This document shows, one piece after another, positions 25,157 to 33,326 of a stretch of DNA of 64,000 nucleotides. The notes under the pieces are model-generated. The model made no database searches, had not been told where the DNA came from, and worked only from the letters and a program-made list of their open reading frames with translations. The DNA comes from Bradyrhizobium retamae (lineage in GTDB: Bacteria > Pseudomonadota > Alphaproteobacteria > Rhizobiales > Xanthobacteraceae). The stretch is taken from assembly GCF_001440415.1 (NCBI RefSeq), contig NZ_LLYA01000156.1:34037-98036 (forward strand). Reading direction: 5' to 3'. Within the stretch, counting starts at the first letter, position 1. Each line of letters opens with the position of its first letter. The translations under genes and the position numbers were made by a program.

Positions 25157-26725
25157 ATGACCTCGCACCGGATCTCCTTGCTGGTCGGGGCCGTGCTGTT
25201 CGGAATCGCAGGCAGCGCTCAGGCTGCCGGCGACATTGCGATCGTGCGCGACCTTGCAGGCCGCGTCGGCCCCGTGATCGGCTCGGCCCAGGCCTGCCGC
25301 GACATTGCGCGTCCCCGCATCCAGACCATCGCCGACAAGTTTTCACAGGTGATCCGGGAAGCCTCGTCGAACGAGGCAGAGCGTTCTGATCTCACCCAGA
25401 CGTTCGATCGCAGCGTGGCCGACGGCCGCGCCGCCGTTAGCTCGGGCAAAATCGATTGCATCCGGGCGGATCGTCAGCTTGCCGATCTCGAACGCTCGAT
25501 CTCGGGCCCTAGTCTTTCCAGCGTCATCGGCCCATCCCCTGCCGCCGCGGCAACGGCCGCGAACGCAGCAACCGCGCCGACGGCCCCGGTCCCGACCGGG
25601 CCGCTGCCACGCGGCATCGGCGAAAAGGAAATCCGCTTCGGCATCGCCGCGCCCTTCTCCGGCCCGGCCCGTGAGCTGGGACGCCAGATGAAGCTCGGAA
25701 TCGAGACCGCCTTCAACCGGATCAACGATGCCGGCGGCGTCGACGGGCGGATGCTCAAGTTGTACGCCGCCGACGACGGCTACGAGCCTTCGCGCACCGC
25801 GGAAGCGATGAAGCAGCTCTATGAAAAGGACCAGGTGTTCGGCATCGTCGGCAATGTCGGCACGCCGACCGCGGCGGTTGCGATTCCCTATGCGCTCGAG
25901 CGCCGGATGCTGTTCTTCGGAGCCTTCACCGGCGCCAACATCCTGCGCAACGATCCGCCGGATCGCTACGTGTTCAACTACCGCGCCAGCTATGTTCAGG
26001 AAACCGACGCAGTCGTCCGCTACCTCGTCAAGATACGCCGGCTGCAGCCCCGCCAGATCGCGGTGTTCGCGCAGCAGGATTCGTACGGCGACGCCGGATT
26101 TGCCGGTGTCGCCAAGGCGTTTCGCTCTATGGGCGTGAACGACGGCGCCATCCTCCGGCTCAATTATGCGCGAAACACCGTCGACGTCGACGACGCGATC
26201 AACCAGTTGAAGCTCGCGAAACCGCCGATCAAGGCCGTCGTCATGGTCGCCACCTACCGGGCCGCGGCGCGGTTCATCGAGAAGACACGCGACCTCTATC
26301 CCGGGTTGATCTACTCCAACGTCTCGTTCGTCGGCTCCACCGCGCTCGCCGAAGAACTGAAACTCTTGGGACCGCGTTACACCAACGGCGTGATCGTGAC
26401 GCAGGTGGTGCCGGCGGTGTCGGGCTATTCGTCCGCCGTGCTCGAATACAAGAATGCGCTCGCCAAGTATTTCCCAGGCGAAGCGCCCGACTACGTTTCG
26501 TTCGAGGGCTATGTCGCCGCCAACGTGCTGATCCAGGGCATCAAGCGGACCGGCCCGCAGATCGATACGGAGAAGCTGATCGACACGCTGGAGACGATGC
26601 GCAATCTCGACCTCGGTCTCGGGACCCAGCTCAGCTTCGGCCGCTCCGAGCACCAGGCCTCGAACAAGGTGTGGGGCACGGCACTCGACGAAAGCGGGCG
26701 TTACCAGCCGATCGATCTCGAATGA
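25157..26725 (+). CDS. Peripla_BP_6 (branched-chain amino-acid-type) binding protein with extra N-terminal domain
   Basis: Encodes 522 residues. A signal peptide (MTSHRISLLVGAVLFGIAGS...) is followed by a helical domain of about 110 residues with two cysteines (QACRDIARPRIQTIADKF; DCIRADRQLADLE) and an Ala/Pro/Thr linker. From about residue 155 the leucine/amide-type binding fold runs (IRFGIAAPFSGPARELGRQM, IVGNVGTPTAAVAIPY). Typical homologues lack the N-terminal domain. No permease or ATPase gene is nearby, so it may be a sensor or receptor rather than a transporter part. A preceding anchored protein is in the same direction. Confidence 0.85.
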   Translation: MTSHRISLLVGAVLFGIAGSAQAAGDIAIVRDLAGRVGPVIGSAQACRDIARPRIQTIADKFSQVIREASSNEAERSDLTQTFDRSVADGRAAVSSGKIDCIRADRQLADLERSISGPSLSSVIGPSPAAAATAANAATAPTAPVPTGPLPRGIGEKEIRFGIAAPFSGPARELGRQMKLGIETAFNRINDAGGVDGRMLKLYAADDGYEPSRTAEAMKQLYEKDQVFGIVGNVGTPTAAVAIPYALERRMLFFGAFTGANILRNDPPDRYVFNYRASYVQETDAVVRYLVKIRRLQPRQIAVFAQQDSYGDAGFAGVAKAFRSMGVNDGAILRLNYARNTVDVDDAINQLKLAKPPIKAVVMVATYRAAARFIEKTRDLYPGLIYSNVSFVGSTALAEELKLLGPRYTNGVIVTQVVPAVSGYSSAVLEYKNALAKYFPGEAPDYVSFEGYVAANVLIQGIKRTGPQIDTEKLIDTLETMRNLDLGLGTQLSFGRSEHQASNKVWGTALDESGRYQPIDLE

Positions 26726-26729
26726 TCGG

Positions 26730-26758
26730 GAAGCCGCGATCCCTCTGATCGCGGCTTC
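26730..26758 (+). terminator. Hairpin after the Peripla_BP_6 gene
   Basis: GAAGCCGCGAT-N7-ATCGCGGCTTC is a perfect 11-bp stem located between two convergent genes. No T run follows, so it may be a transcript-end stabiliser or bidirectional terminator. Confidence 0.55.
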
Positions 26759-26778
26759 ACCATGCCGCCTGTCCGCGC

Positions 26779-27552
26779 TCAGCGCTTCTCGATGACAAGG
26801 CTCTGGATGGCGCGGCCGAAATAGCCGCGCTCGTCGGCGAGCCGCGCCATTGCCAGCCCCGCGCCGTCGGGACCGATCCAGGACTCGGCATCAAGCAGGA
26901 TCCAGTCGCCGACCGGCTCACGCGCAAAATTCACGGTCAGGTCGGCATTGAGAAAGGTCCACGCGCGGAAATCCAGCACGGCCGAGGTGCCGTTGCAGAA
27001 ATCCGCCGCCGCCATCGCCCGCATCGCCTGCGATACCGGCGCGCCTTCCACGATCGGCCGGTCGACGCGATACCAGATCGCGCCGGGACCGGGCTCGCCG
27101 AAGCGGCCGCGCGCGGCGCGCAGCGACATACCTGATACGAACGGGCTGGAGGAAAAATCCGCGGGCTCGACGCGCGATCGATCCGGCCCCGGTAGCTCGA
27201 CTGGCAGGATCGCGGCCTCTGGCGGCAATTCCTGGGCCTGCACCTTGATCTTCAGCACGGTCGCGCCGACCACGACGACGCCTTTAGCCAGTAGCCTGAC
27301 CGCGCAGAGCTGGATCTTGCGGCCCTCGCGCAAGACTTCGCTCTCGATGGTCAGCGGCGCCACCGGCACGGGGCGCATCAGGTCCACGGTCACGCGCGCA
27401 ACCCGCATCGCGACCGGCGTCGGAATCCGCTCCGCCGCCCACACCACCAGCGCCGCCGGCGGCGAGCCGTGCTGCATGCTCGGATCCCATGGGCCTGCCG
27501 CAAAGGGGCTGGTGACGACGTCGTTGCCGTCAACGCGAAAAATACCGTCCAT
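26779..27552 (-). CDS. TesB-like acyl-CoA thioesterase (hotdog)
   Basis: Encodes 257 residues with a double-hotdog arrangement: an N-terminal half with FAAGPWDPSMQHGSPPAALV and VDLMRPVPVAPLTIE, and a C-terminal half with AADFCNGTSAVLDF and FLNADLTVNFAREPVGDWIL. The HGSPP segment and second-half N-D are consistent with TesB-type hydrolysis of acyl-CoA. The ATG at 27552 begins MDGIFRVDGN. An upstream ATG (27696) would read through the SDR gene's end. It is the third gene of an operon after an NMO and an SDR. Confidence 0.8.
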   Translation of the reverse strand: MDGIFRVDGNDVVTSPFAAGPWDPSMQHGSPPAALVVWAAERIPTPVAMRVARVTVDLMRPVPVAPLTIESEVLREGRKIQLCAVRLLAKGVVVVGATVLKIKVQAQELPPEAAILPVELPGPDRSRVEPADFSSSPFVSGMSLRAARGRFGEPGPGAIWYRVDRPIVEGAPVSQAMRAMAAADFCNGTSAVLDFRAWTFLNADLTVNFAREPVGDWILLDAESWIGPDGAGLAMARLADERGYFGRAIQSLVIEKR

Positions 27553-27673
27553 TGAATGAGAAGTCCTGTCGATCAAGGGACGAGCTTCTTGCCTGCTTCG
27601 GCGGAACGAGTCGAGCCCGCGGCGGACAGGGCACCGTGCGCCATTGGCGGGAGATGGCGAGCAAGGCGGCGCG

Positions 27674-28408
27674 TCAAATGAATGCCATGCCGCCATTGAG
27701 GACGATGGTCTGCCCGGTCATGTAGCTGTTGCCGAGCACCATCGCGACGGCTTGCGCGACTTCCTCGGCCTGGCCCATGCGGCCGAGCGGGATGTTGCGC
27801 GCGAGGTCCGTCCGGCCGCCCATCATGTCGGTCTCGATCAGCGACGGCGCCACCGCGTTGACGGTAATGCCTTCCTTGACGAGGCGCGCCGCGTAGCCGC
27901 GCGTCAGTCCTTCCATGCCAGCCTTGGAGGCGTTGTAGTGTACGCCGATGGCGCCGGCGCCGCGCGCCGCGCCCGACGAGATGTTGACGATGCGGCCCCA
28001 TTTGCGCGCCCGCATCGCCGGCAGCACCGCCTGCGTGCACAGGAACGCCGATTTCAGGTTTACCGCGATGGTGCGGTCGAAATCGTCCTCGGTGAGATCG
28101 TCGACGCCGCGCAAGATAGCTAAGCCGGCATTGTTGACGAGAATGTCGATCGGACCGAGCGCGGAGCCCACCTGTTCGACCATGTTGGCGACGGGCCCAG
28201 CCTGCGAGACATCGGCTCCGATCGCGATGGCGCGGCCGCCACTGGCCTTGATCCGGGCGACAACAGCATCGGCATCACCAGCGCGCTCGCGATAATTGAC
28301 CGCGACCGCGGCGCCGGCTTCGGCAAGCGTCAAGGCAACTGCCGCGCCGATACCGCGGGACGCGCCCGTCACCAGTGCAACACGCGCACTCAGGTTGTGT
28401 TCGGCCAT
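27674..28408 (-). CDS. Short-chain dehydrogenase/reductase (FabG-like)
   Basis: Encodes 244 residues. Rossmann GASRGIGAAVALTLAEAGA, NNAGLAI, catalytic Ser in NISSGAARG and the YNASKAG Tyr/Lys pair are all present, and the length is as usual for 3-oxoacyl-ACP reductase-like enzymes. The ATG at 28408 has CGGAGG seven bases upstream and is preferred to an upstream in-frame start. It lies in an operon between NMO and thioesterase, so it likely reduces an oxoacyl or hydroxyacyl intermediate. Confidence 0.9.
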   Translation of the reverse strand: MAEHNLSARVALVTGASRGIGAAVALTLAEAGAAVAVNYRERAGDADAVVARIKASGGRAIAIGADVSQAGPVANMVEQVGSALGPIDILVNNAGLAILRGVDDLTEDDFDRTIAVNLKSAFLCTQAVLPAMRARKWGRIVNISSGAARGAGAIGVHYNASKAGMEGLTRGYAARLVKEGITVNAVAPSLIETDMMGGRTDLARNIPLGRMGQAEEVAQAVAMVLGNSYMTGQTIVLNGGMAFI

Positions 28409-28456
28409 CACCGATCCTCCGTCGCCTTCACGGCGGCGCGCGACCCGCAAGGCACC

Positions 28457-29425
28457 TCACAATGCGGGGTCGACCGCCTCGTCATATTCCTTCCTGAACC
28501 GCGCGATCAGCTCGGCGGCCGGCACCACCTTGCCGATGCCGCCAATACCTTGGCCGCTGCCCCAGATCTCCTTCCACGCCTTCGGCTTGGCGCGCTCGCC
28601 GGAGGCGTCGGTGCCAAAACTCATCTTCGAGGGATCGGAGGTCGGCAGGTCGTCGGGATTGAGGCCGGCCTTGACGATCGACGGCTTGAGGTAATTGCCG
28701 TGCACGCCGGTGAACAGGTTTGAATAGACAATGTCTTCCGCCGACGACGACGTGATCATCTCCTTGTAGGCTTCGACCGCGTTAGCTTCCTGGGTCGCGA
28801 TGAAGGCGGAGCCGATATAGGCAAAGTCGGCACCGAGGATGCGCGCCGCACGGATGGCGCGGCCGTTGGCAATCGCGCCCGACAGCGCGATCGGTCCGTC
28901 GAACCAGGCGCGCGTTTCCTCGACGAAGGCGAGCGGCGAGATCGTGCCGGCATGGCCGCCGGCGCCGGCCGCCACCAGGATCAGGCCGTCGGCACCTTTC
29001 TCGACCGCCTTGTGCGCGAATTTTTGGTTGATCACGTCGTGGAAGACGATGCCGCCCCAATTGTGCGCCGCCTGGTTGAGATCTTCGCGCGCGCCGAGCG
29101 AGGTGATCAGCATCGGCACCCTGTACTTCTCGCAGGCCGCAAGATCGTGGTCGAGCCGGTTGTTGGATTTGTGAACGATCTGGTTCACCGCAAACGGCGC
29201 CGACGGTCGCTCCGGATGCGCCTTGTCGTAGGCTGCGAGTTCTTCGGTGATCCGCGCCAGCCATTCGTCGAGCAGCGAAGCCGGCCGCGCATTCAGCGCC
29301 GGAAACGATCCGACCACGCCGGCCTTGCACTGGGCGATCACGAGATCGGGCACGGAGATGATGAACAGCGGCGATCCGATCACGGGTATCGACAGGCGGC
29401 CCTTGAACAGCGCGGGCATGGACAT
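28457..29425 (-). CDS. Nitronate monooxygenase family flavoprotein
   Basis: Encodes 322 residues. The NMO/2-nitropropane dioxygenase fold is shown by PVIGSPLFIISVPDLVIAQC, GADGLILVAAGAGGHAG with catalytic His158, and SAFIATQEANAVEAYKEMI. It retains the His that the paralogue at 19457 has lost. FMN-dependent oxidation of nitronates or enol-like acids is the known role. It starts an operon with an SDR and a thioesterase, suggesting the real pathway is fatty-acid or xenobiotic degradation rather than nitroalkanes. Confidence 0.87.
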   Translation of the reverse strand: MSMPALFKGRLSIPVIGSPLFIISVPDLVIAQCKAGVVGSFPALNARPASLLDEWLARITEELAAYDKAHPERPSAPFAVNQIVHKSNNRLDHDLAACEKYRVPMLITSLGAREDLNQAAHNWGGIVFHDVINQKFAHKAVEKGADGLILVAAGAGGHAGTISPLAFVEETRAWFDGPIALSGAIANGRAIRAARILGADFAYIGSAFIATQEANAVEAYKEMITSSSAEDIVYSNLFTGVHGNYLKPSIVKAGLNPDDLPTSDPSKMSFGTDASGERAKPKAWKEIWGSGQGIGGIGKVVPAAELIARFRKEYDEAVDPAL

Positions 29426-29554
29426 TCGAAGCGATCCTCTGGTTATCAGGCAAACGATTTGGCTCTAGAGATGCCAGACGTCATACCAACCAACAAGGCA
29501 ATCTTTCCAGTGTCAAGTATTGCGTTTTGGCGCAGCCAGATGACGGAACGACCA

Positions 29555-30142
29555 CTACTGACAGAGCGCCCTCGTCACATAATTTTCCGTCTTGCAATCG
29601 CCAGACTGCCGCTTGTAGCCGGGCAGGAACACTTTCGGCGAGCATTTCTCGGCCGCGTCAGTATCGAGGCTATTGCCTTCCTTGTAGCCCTTGCTCTGGC
29701 ACAGCCGGTCGGCGCCGGCCTTGCAGTCCGGCGCGCCGTTGGCCGCGACAAGACACGCCGCCCGCCCGCTCACCATGACTGATGGCCTGGCGATGTTCGG
29801 CAGGCTGTCGCCGGCACCCTTGGCGCCGGCGTTGAGATCCTTGATGGTCTCGCCCGGGCTCTTCAGCGGCAGCAACAGCGATTTGGATTTCTCGAACAGC
29901 TTTCCGATTTCGTTGATCAGGCCGGGATTTTCCTGGCGCGGCGCTTGCTGTGGCTCACTCTGCTGCCGCTCGGGCTGAGCCGGCACCGGCTGCTGGGCCG
30001 GCGACTGCAGGCCGAGCGAGGGCTGCGGTACGGCTTGCGACCAGCCGGCATCGGGAGCGATCGCAAGCACGGATGCAACGAGGCCAACGACCGCGCGTTG
30101 CGTCCCGAATAGCTTGATCAAACGGCCGATTCGATCGGGCAT
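29555..30142 (-). CDS. Cys-rich secreted protein, function unknown
   Basis: Encodes 195 residues. The start at 30142 (MPDRIGRLIKLFGTQRAVVG) gives an N-terminal hydrophobic segment ending at DAGWSQA, a secretion signal. A Gln/Pro-rich linker follows (PAQQPVPAQPERQQSEPQQA). The C-terminal 70 residues hold six cysteines (ACLVAANGAPDCKAGADRLC; EKCSPKVF; GDCKTENYVTRALC), a probable disulfide-bonded domain. A longer frame from 30451 is ruled out because it would overlap the membrane protein gene. It follows the YqaA-type gene by 38 bp. Confidence 0.72.
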   Translation of the reverse strand: MPDRIGRLIKLFGTQRAVVGLVASVLAIAPDAGWSQAVPQPSLGLQSPAQQPVPAQPERQQSEPQQAPRQENPGLINEIGKLFEKSKSLLLPLKSPGETIKDLNAGAKGAGDSLPNIARPSVMVSGRAACLVAANGAPDCKAGADRLCQSKGYKEGNSLDTDAAEKCSPKVFLPGYKRQSGDCKTENYVTRALCQ

Positions 30143-30180
30143 GGAACGAACGTAGCCTGAAGCCGGGATGCCGGCAAAGC

Positions 30181-30762
30181 CTAGACCAGCTTGAACGCGG
30201 CATAGAAGCCGAGCACCAGGACGACGGCACCGATGGCCACCCAGGTGCCAAGGCGCTTTTCTAGCTCGGCCCGGATCACGTCGCCATAGCGGTTGAGCAG
30301 GACCGCGACCACGAAGAACCGCCCGCCGCGTGCCACGATCGAGCACAGGATGAACAGCCAGATGTTGTAGCCGGCAAACCCCGAGGTGATGGTGACGAGC
30401 TTGTAGGGGATCGGCGTCAGCCCCTTCAGCAGGATGATCACCGCGCCCCATTCGGCATAGGAGGCGCGGAAGGTTTCGACCTTGTCACTGAGACCGTAGA
30501 TCGTGATCAGCCAGTGCCCGACCGAGTCGTAGAGCAACGCACCGATGGCGTATCCGACCACGCCGCCGGCAACGGATGCGATGGTACAGACGGTCGCGAA
30601 CCACCACGCCTTCTTCGGCTGCGCCAGCGACATCGGCAGCAGCATGATGTCGGGCGGGATCGGGAAGAACGAGCTTTCCGCGAAAGACACCGCCGCCATG
30701 ATCCAGAGCGCATAGGGCTTGTCGGCGGCGTTGATACACCAATCGTAGGTCCGTTTGAGCAT
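30181..30762 (-). CDS. YqaA-family (SNARE-associated/DedA) membrane protein
   Basis: Encodes 193 residues. It starts MLKRTYDWCINAADKPYALW and contains FAESSFFPIPPDIMLLPMSL and GLTPIPYKLVTITSGFAG, the re-entrant-loop motifs of the YqaA/DedA group of inner-membrane proteins. About four or five hydrophobic segments are present. DedA-type proteins affect membrane lipid flipping and envelope stress. Upstream ATG codons at 30780 are in frame, but the MLKR start matches the family beginning. Confidence 0.82.
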   Translation of the reverse strand: MLKRTYDWCINAADKPYALWIMAAVSFAESSFFPIPPDIMLLPMSLAQPKKAWWFATVCTIASVAGGVVGYAIGALLYDSVGHWLITIYGLSDKVETFRASYAEWGAVIILLKGLTPIPYKLVTITSGFAGYNIWLFILCSIVARGGRFFVVAVLLNRYGDVIRAELEKRLGTWVAIGAVVLVLGFYAAFKLV

Positions 30763-30828
30763 GGCCGCATGAACCATCATGGAGCGGATTTGTCCATGCC
30801 GGAAAACGACGGAATTTGAGAGGATTTA

Positions 30829-31251
30829 CTACCGCTTCCGTAAGGAACGACCTTCCAGCGCGACAATTCGCCGCCGGACTGCGGGGCCAGCGGCCGCCTT
30901 GGGCAGCGGCTTGGTTGGCGCCGTTTTCGGCGACTTGACGGCCTTCGGCAGCTTCTCGGCGATGCCGAGCAGGTCCTCGCGCCGCTCCATCTCGCGCCAG
31001 ACGTCCTCCGGCTTCACGCCGGCCGATGCCCACAGCACGGTGAGGTTATAGAGCAGGTCGGCGCTCTCGCGGACCACCGCGTCGCTCTTGCCGTTGACGG
31101 CATCGATCACGACTTCGATGGCTTCCTCGGCGAGCTTCTTGGCCATCTTGGAGGGGCCGCGCTGAAACAGCCGGGCCGTGCGCGACGTCGCCGGATCGAG
31201 ATCCTTGGCCGCGATAACAGCCTGATAAAGCCGTTCGAGCGAATCACTCAT
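30829..31251 (-). CDS. hisE: Phosphoribosyl-ATP diphosphatase (HisE), with C-terminal extension
   Basis: Encodes 140 residues. MazG-like helical core: LYQAVIAAKDLDPATSRTAR, KKLAEEAIEVVIDAV and ESADLLYNLTVLWASAG match HisE, which removes pyrophosphate from PR-ATP in histidine synthesis. A typical HisE is about 105 residues. Here a basic, Pro/Lys/Arg tail of about 35 residues follows. No other his gene is nearby, so it may be a stand-alone or second copy. The gene faces a convergent-style gap with the terminator at 31311. Confidence 0.82.
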   Translation of the reverse strand: MSDSLERLYQAVIAAKDLDPATSRTARLFQRGPSKMAKKLAEEAIEVVIDAVNGKSDAVVRESADLLYNLTVLWASAGVKPEDVWREMERREDLLGIAEKLPKAVKSPKTAPTKPLPKAAAGPAVRRRIVALEGRSLRKR

Positions 31252-31310
31252 TCTCCGAACCTAATGCAAAGCCATGGCCGGCGTGTTAACGGCCGGGCAC
31301 ACACCATAAA

Positions 31311-31341
31311 AAAATCCACCGGCCGACGGCCGGTGGATTTT
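31311..31341 (-). terminator. Rho-independent terminator for the secreted-protein gene
   Basis: AAAATCCACCGGCC-GAC-GGCCGGTGGATTTT is a 14-bp perfect stem with A/T runs on both sides. It lies directly after the stop of the gene at 31362 on its strand. Confidence 0.85.
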
Positions 31342-31361
31342 CTTTACCCTTACGGTCGCGA

Positions 31362-31754
31362 TTACCATCCGCCATAATACGGGCTGCCATAGTACGGGCG
31401 GGGCGCGTAGTAGTAAGGTGCCGGGCGGCCATAATAGACCGGGCCGCCACCGTAATAGCCGTAGTCGTCATAGTAGTGACGGCGGTTCTGGGTGGCTGCA
31501 ATCGCAAGCCCCGTACCGACGATGCCGGCAAAGGCCGCCGCTGCCGCCGCGCCACCACCACCGCGATAGTGACGGCGACGGGCACTGATATCGGTCGCGT
31601 CGCTGGTCCCGGTCGAGGCCGTCACGCCCTTGCTCGACGGCGCGGAGCCCGCGAATGCCGTGGTCGGCGCGACTGCCGTCAGTGCAACGGCCACAACCGT
31701 TGCCACCGCGCCGGCGCGGCCGATCGATGAAAACACACCTTTTCGCGCAAACAT
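31362..31754 (-). CDS. Secreted Tyr/Gly/Pro-rich protein, function unknown
   Basis: Encodes 130 residues. The start at 31754 (MFARKGVFSSIGRAGAVATV...) has GGAGG seven bases upstream. A signal peptide is followed by a Gly/Ala hydrophobic stretch (GGGGAAAAAAFAGIVGTGLA), then repeats such as YYGGGPVYYGRPAPYYYAPR. Its composition parallels the protein at 1528-1848. The Gly/Ala stretch could be a second helix, making it membrane-bound. No catalytic motif is seen. An in-frame ATG at 31874 is poorly supported. Confidence 0.75.
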   Translation of the reverse strand: MFARKGVFSSIGRAGAVATVVAVALTAVAPTTAFAGSAPSSKGVTASTGTSDATDISARRRHYRGGGGAAAAAAFAGIVGTGLAIAATQNRRHYYDDYGYYGGGPVYYGRPAPYYYAPRPYYGSPYYGGW

Positions 31755-31996
31755 CTCGATATCCTCCGTGGGAGCTGGCCTGACAGGCCTTCGATAGCTA
31801 AACCACCGGACGGATACTAGGTTCCCGAATCCGAACGGCGGCTGAACGATCCCTGGCAAAATCGTGGCAGTCATCGACCATTCAGGTTAGATGCTGCACA
31901 ATAGCTCGCCCGAGGGCCAAGTCTGCAGTTGGCGATGTCACGAAACCGACATCACCGGCGCGGCAACTTGTCCCACCTCTTGCTGATGTCATCTCG

Positions 31997-33073
31997 ATGC
32001 GTGCGATCAGGACCAACGCCATTCGCTCTCGCCTGAGCGCTCTCTTGGCTTTCCTTGCCGGGCTGTTCGCCGTTGCGGGCTTCACGGCGAATAGCGCTCT
32101 CGCCGCCGACGAACCTCGGCCTCCGCTCGCAATCCAGTTTTCGCTGGATCGTCCGATCGATGCCGCGGCAGCGCCGTTCGTGATGGCGGCCGCCGGCGGC
32201 CTGTACACCACTGAGGCGCTTGCGGTTACGACCAACATCGCCAGCGGATCGCCGGACGCGATTGCGCGGGTCGCGGCAGGCAGCAGCGATTTCGCCGTGG
32301 TCGACGTCAACGCATTGATGCGGTTTCGCGACAAGGACAAGCAGGGCGGCTCCAGGATCAAGGCCGTGTTCGTGCTGTTCAACAAGGCGCCCTATGCCAT
32401 CATCGCCCGCAAGAGCCGTGGCATCCGCGCGTTGACCGACATTGAGGGCAAGACTCTCGGCGTCGCCGAAGGCGACTTGTCGGCCCGGCTGTGGCCGGCG
32501 GTAGCGCACCAGAACAGCATCAAGATCAAGAGCGTGAAGCAGAGCAGCATCAGTGCCGCGGTGCGCGAGCCGATGCTGTCGGCGGGCCAGATCGATGCCG
32601 TGACCGGATTCTCCTATCTGTCGGCGATCAATCTGAAGGACCGCGGCGTGCCTGCCGACGATCTGGCGGTGCTGAAATTCGCCGACTATGGCTGTGAAGC
32701 CTACGGTTTCGCCATTATCGCCAATCCGGCGCTGGCGGCCGCCAAGCCCGAGGCGGTGAAAGGATTCGTGCGAGCCGTCATCGGCGGGTTGCATCTCACG
32801 GTCAAGGACCCCGAACGCGCCGCAACCGAGGTCGCAAATCGCATGGACGGCGGCTCGAAGGACCTCGAATTCGAGCGGCTGCAAAGCATCCTGCGCGACT
32901 ACGTCGTGACCAGCGAAGTGAAACGCAACGGTATCGGCGCCATCGATCCGGGACGCTTCGAACGCTCGATCGATCAGGTGGCGGAAGACTTCAAGTTTCA
33001 GAAACGGCCGCAGGCGTCCGACATTTTCGACGACCAGTTTCTGCCCCCGCTCAACAGCCGGCTGATTAATTGA
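31997..33073 (+). CDS. NMT1/SsuA-type periplasmic binding protein (sulfonate/nitrate/thiamine-precursor-like)
   Basis: Encodes 358 residues. A signal peptide (MRAIRTNAIRSRLSALLAFL...) precedes a mature protein with the NMT1 pattern (LAIQFSLDRPIDAAAAPFVM, GGLYTTEALAVTTNIASGSP, DIEGKTLGVAEGDLSARLWP). Such receptors serve ABC importers of nitrate, taurine, aliphatic sulfonates or pyrimidine precursors. No ATPase or permease is encoded next to it, so it is an orphan and its ligand is unknown. Confidence 0.83.
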   Translation: MRAIRTNAIRSRLSALLAFLAGLFAVAGFTANSALAADEPRPPLAIQFSLDRPIDAAAAPFVMAAAGGLYTTEALAVTTNIASGSPDAIARVAAGSSDFAVVDVNALMRFRDKDKQGGSRIKAVFVLFNKAPYAIIARKSRGIRALTDIEGKTLGVAEGDLSARLWPAVAHQNSIKIKSVKQSSISAAVREPMLSAGQIDAVTGFSYLSAINLKDRGVPADDLAVLKFADYGCEAYGFAIIANPALAAAKPEAVKGFVRAVIGGLHLTVKDPERAATEVANRMDGGSKDLEFERLQSILRDYVVTSEVKRNGIGAIDPGRFERSIDQVAEDFKFQKRPQASDIFDDQFLPPLNSRLIN

Positions 33074-33326
33074 GTGAGGGCCCTTCTTCCACCGGTGCTC
33101 TGGGCTTACCCCTCTCCCGCAAGGGGAATGCGCGCGATGTTCAGCACTCGTGCGAAGGAAGTGAGGTGAGCAGACTGATCGGGCTCCCTCCTCCCTTGCG
33201 GCGGAGGGTTGGGGAGAGGGGTGCCGCTTGCTCAGCGTCGTTGACGTGTGCGCCCGGCCTCACTAGTCGTCCCGAGCGATCCCTGTTTACAATGGGCGAT
33301 TGAAACGCCTTGCGAGTCCTCATTCG
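33074..33326. repeat. Repeat-rich gap: CCCTCTCCC/GGGGAGAGGGG hairpin
   Basis: The core CCCCTCTCCCGCAAGGGG... (about 33113) pairs with GGGGAGAGGGG (about 33212), with CTCCCTCCTCCCTTGCGGCG in between. It fills most of the 253 bp gap. The same C/G-rich repeat style recurs near 39997-40164, 44170 and 56968. Confidence 0.65.

Noticed and set aside
30143..30451. Upstream extension of the Cys-rich secreted protein frame
   Set aside because: It lies within the YqaA gene and adds a non-signal Arg-rich sequence.
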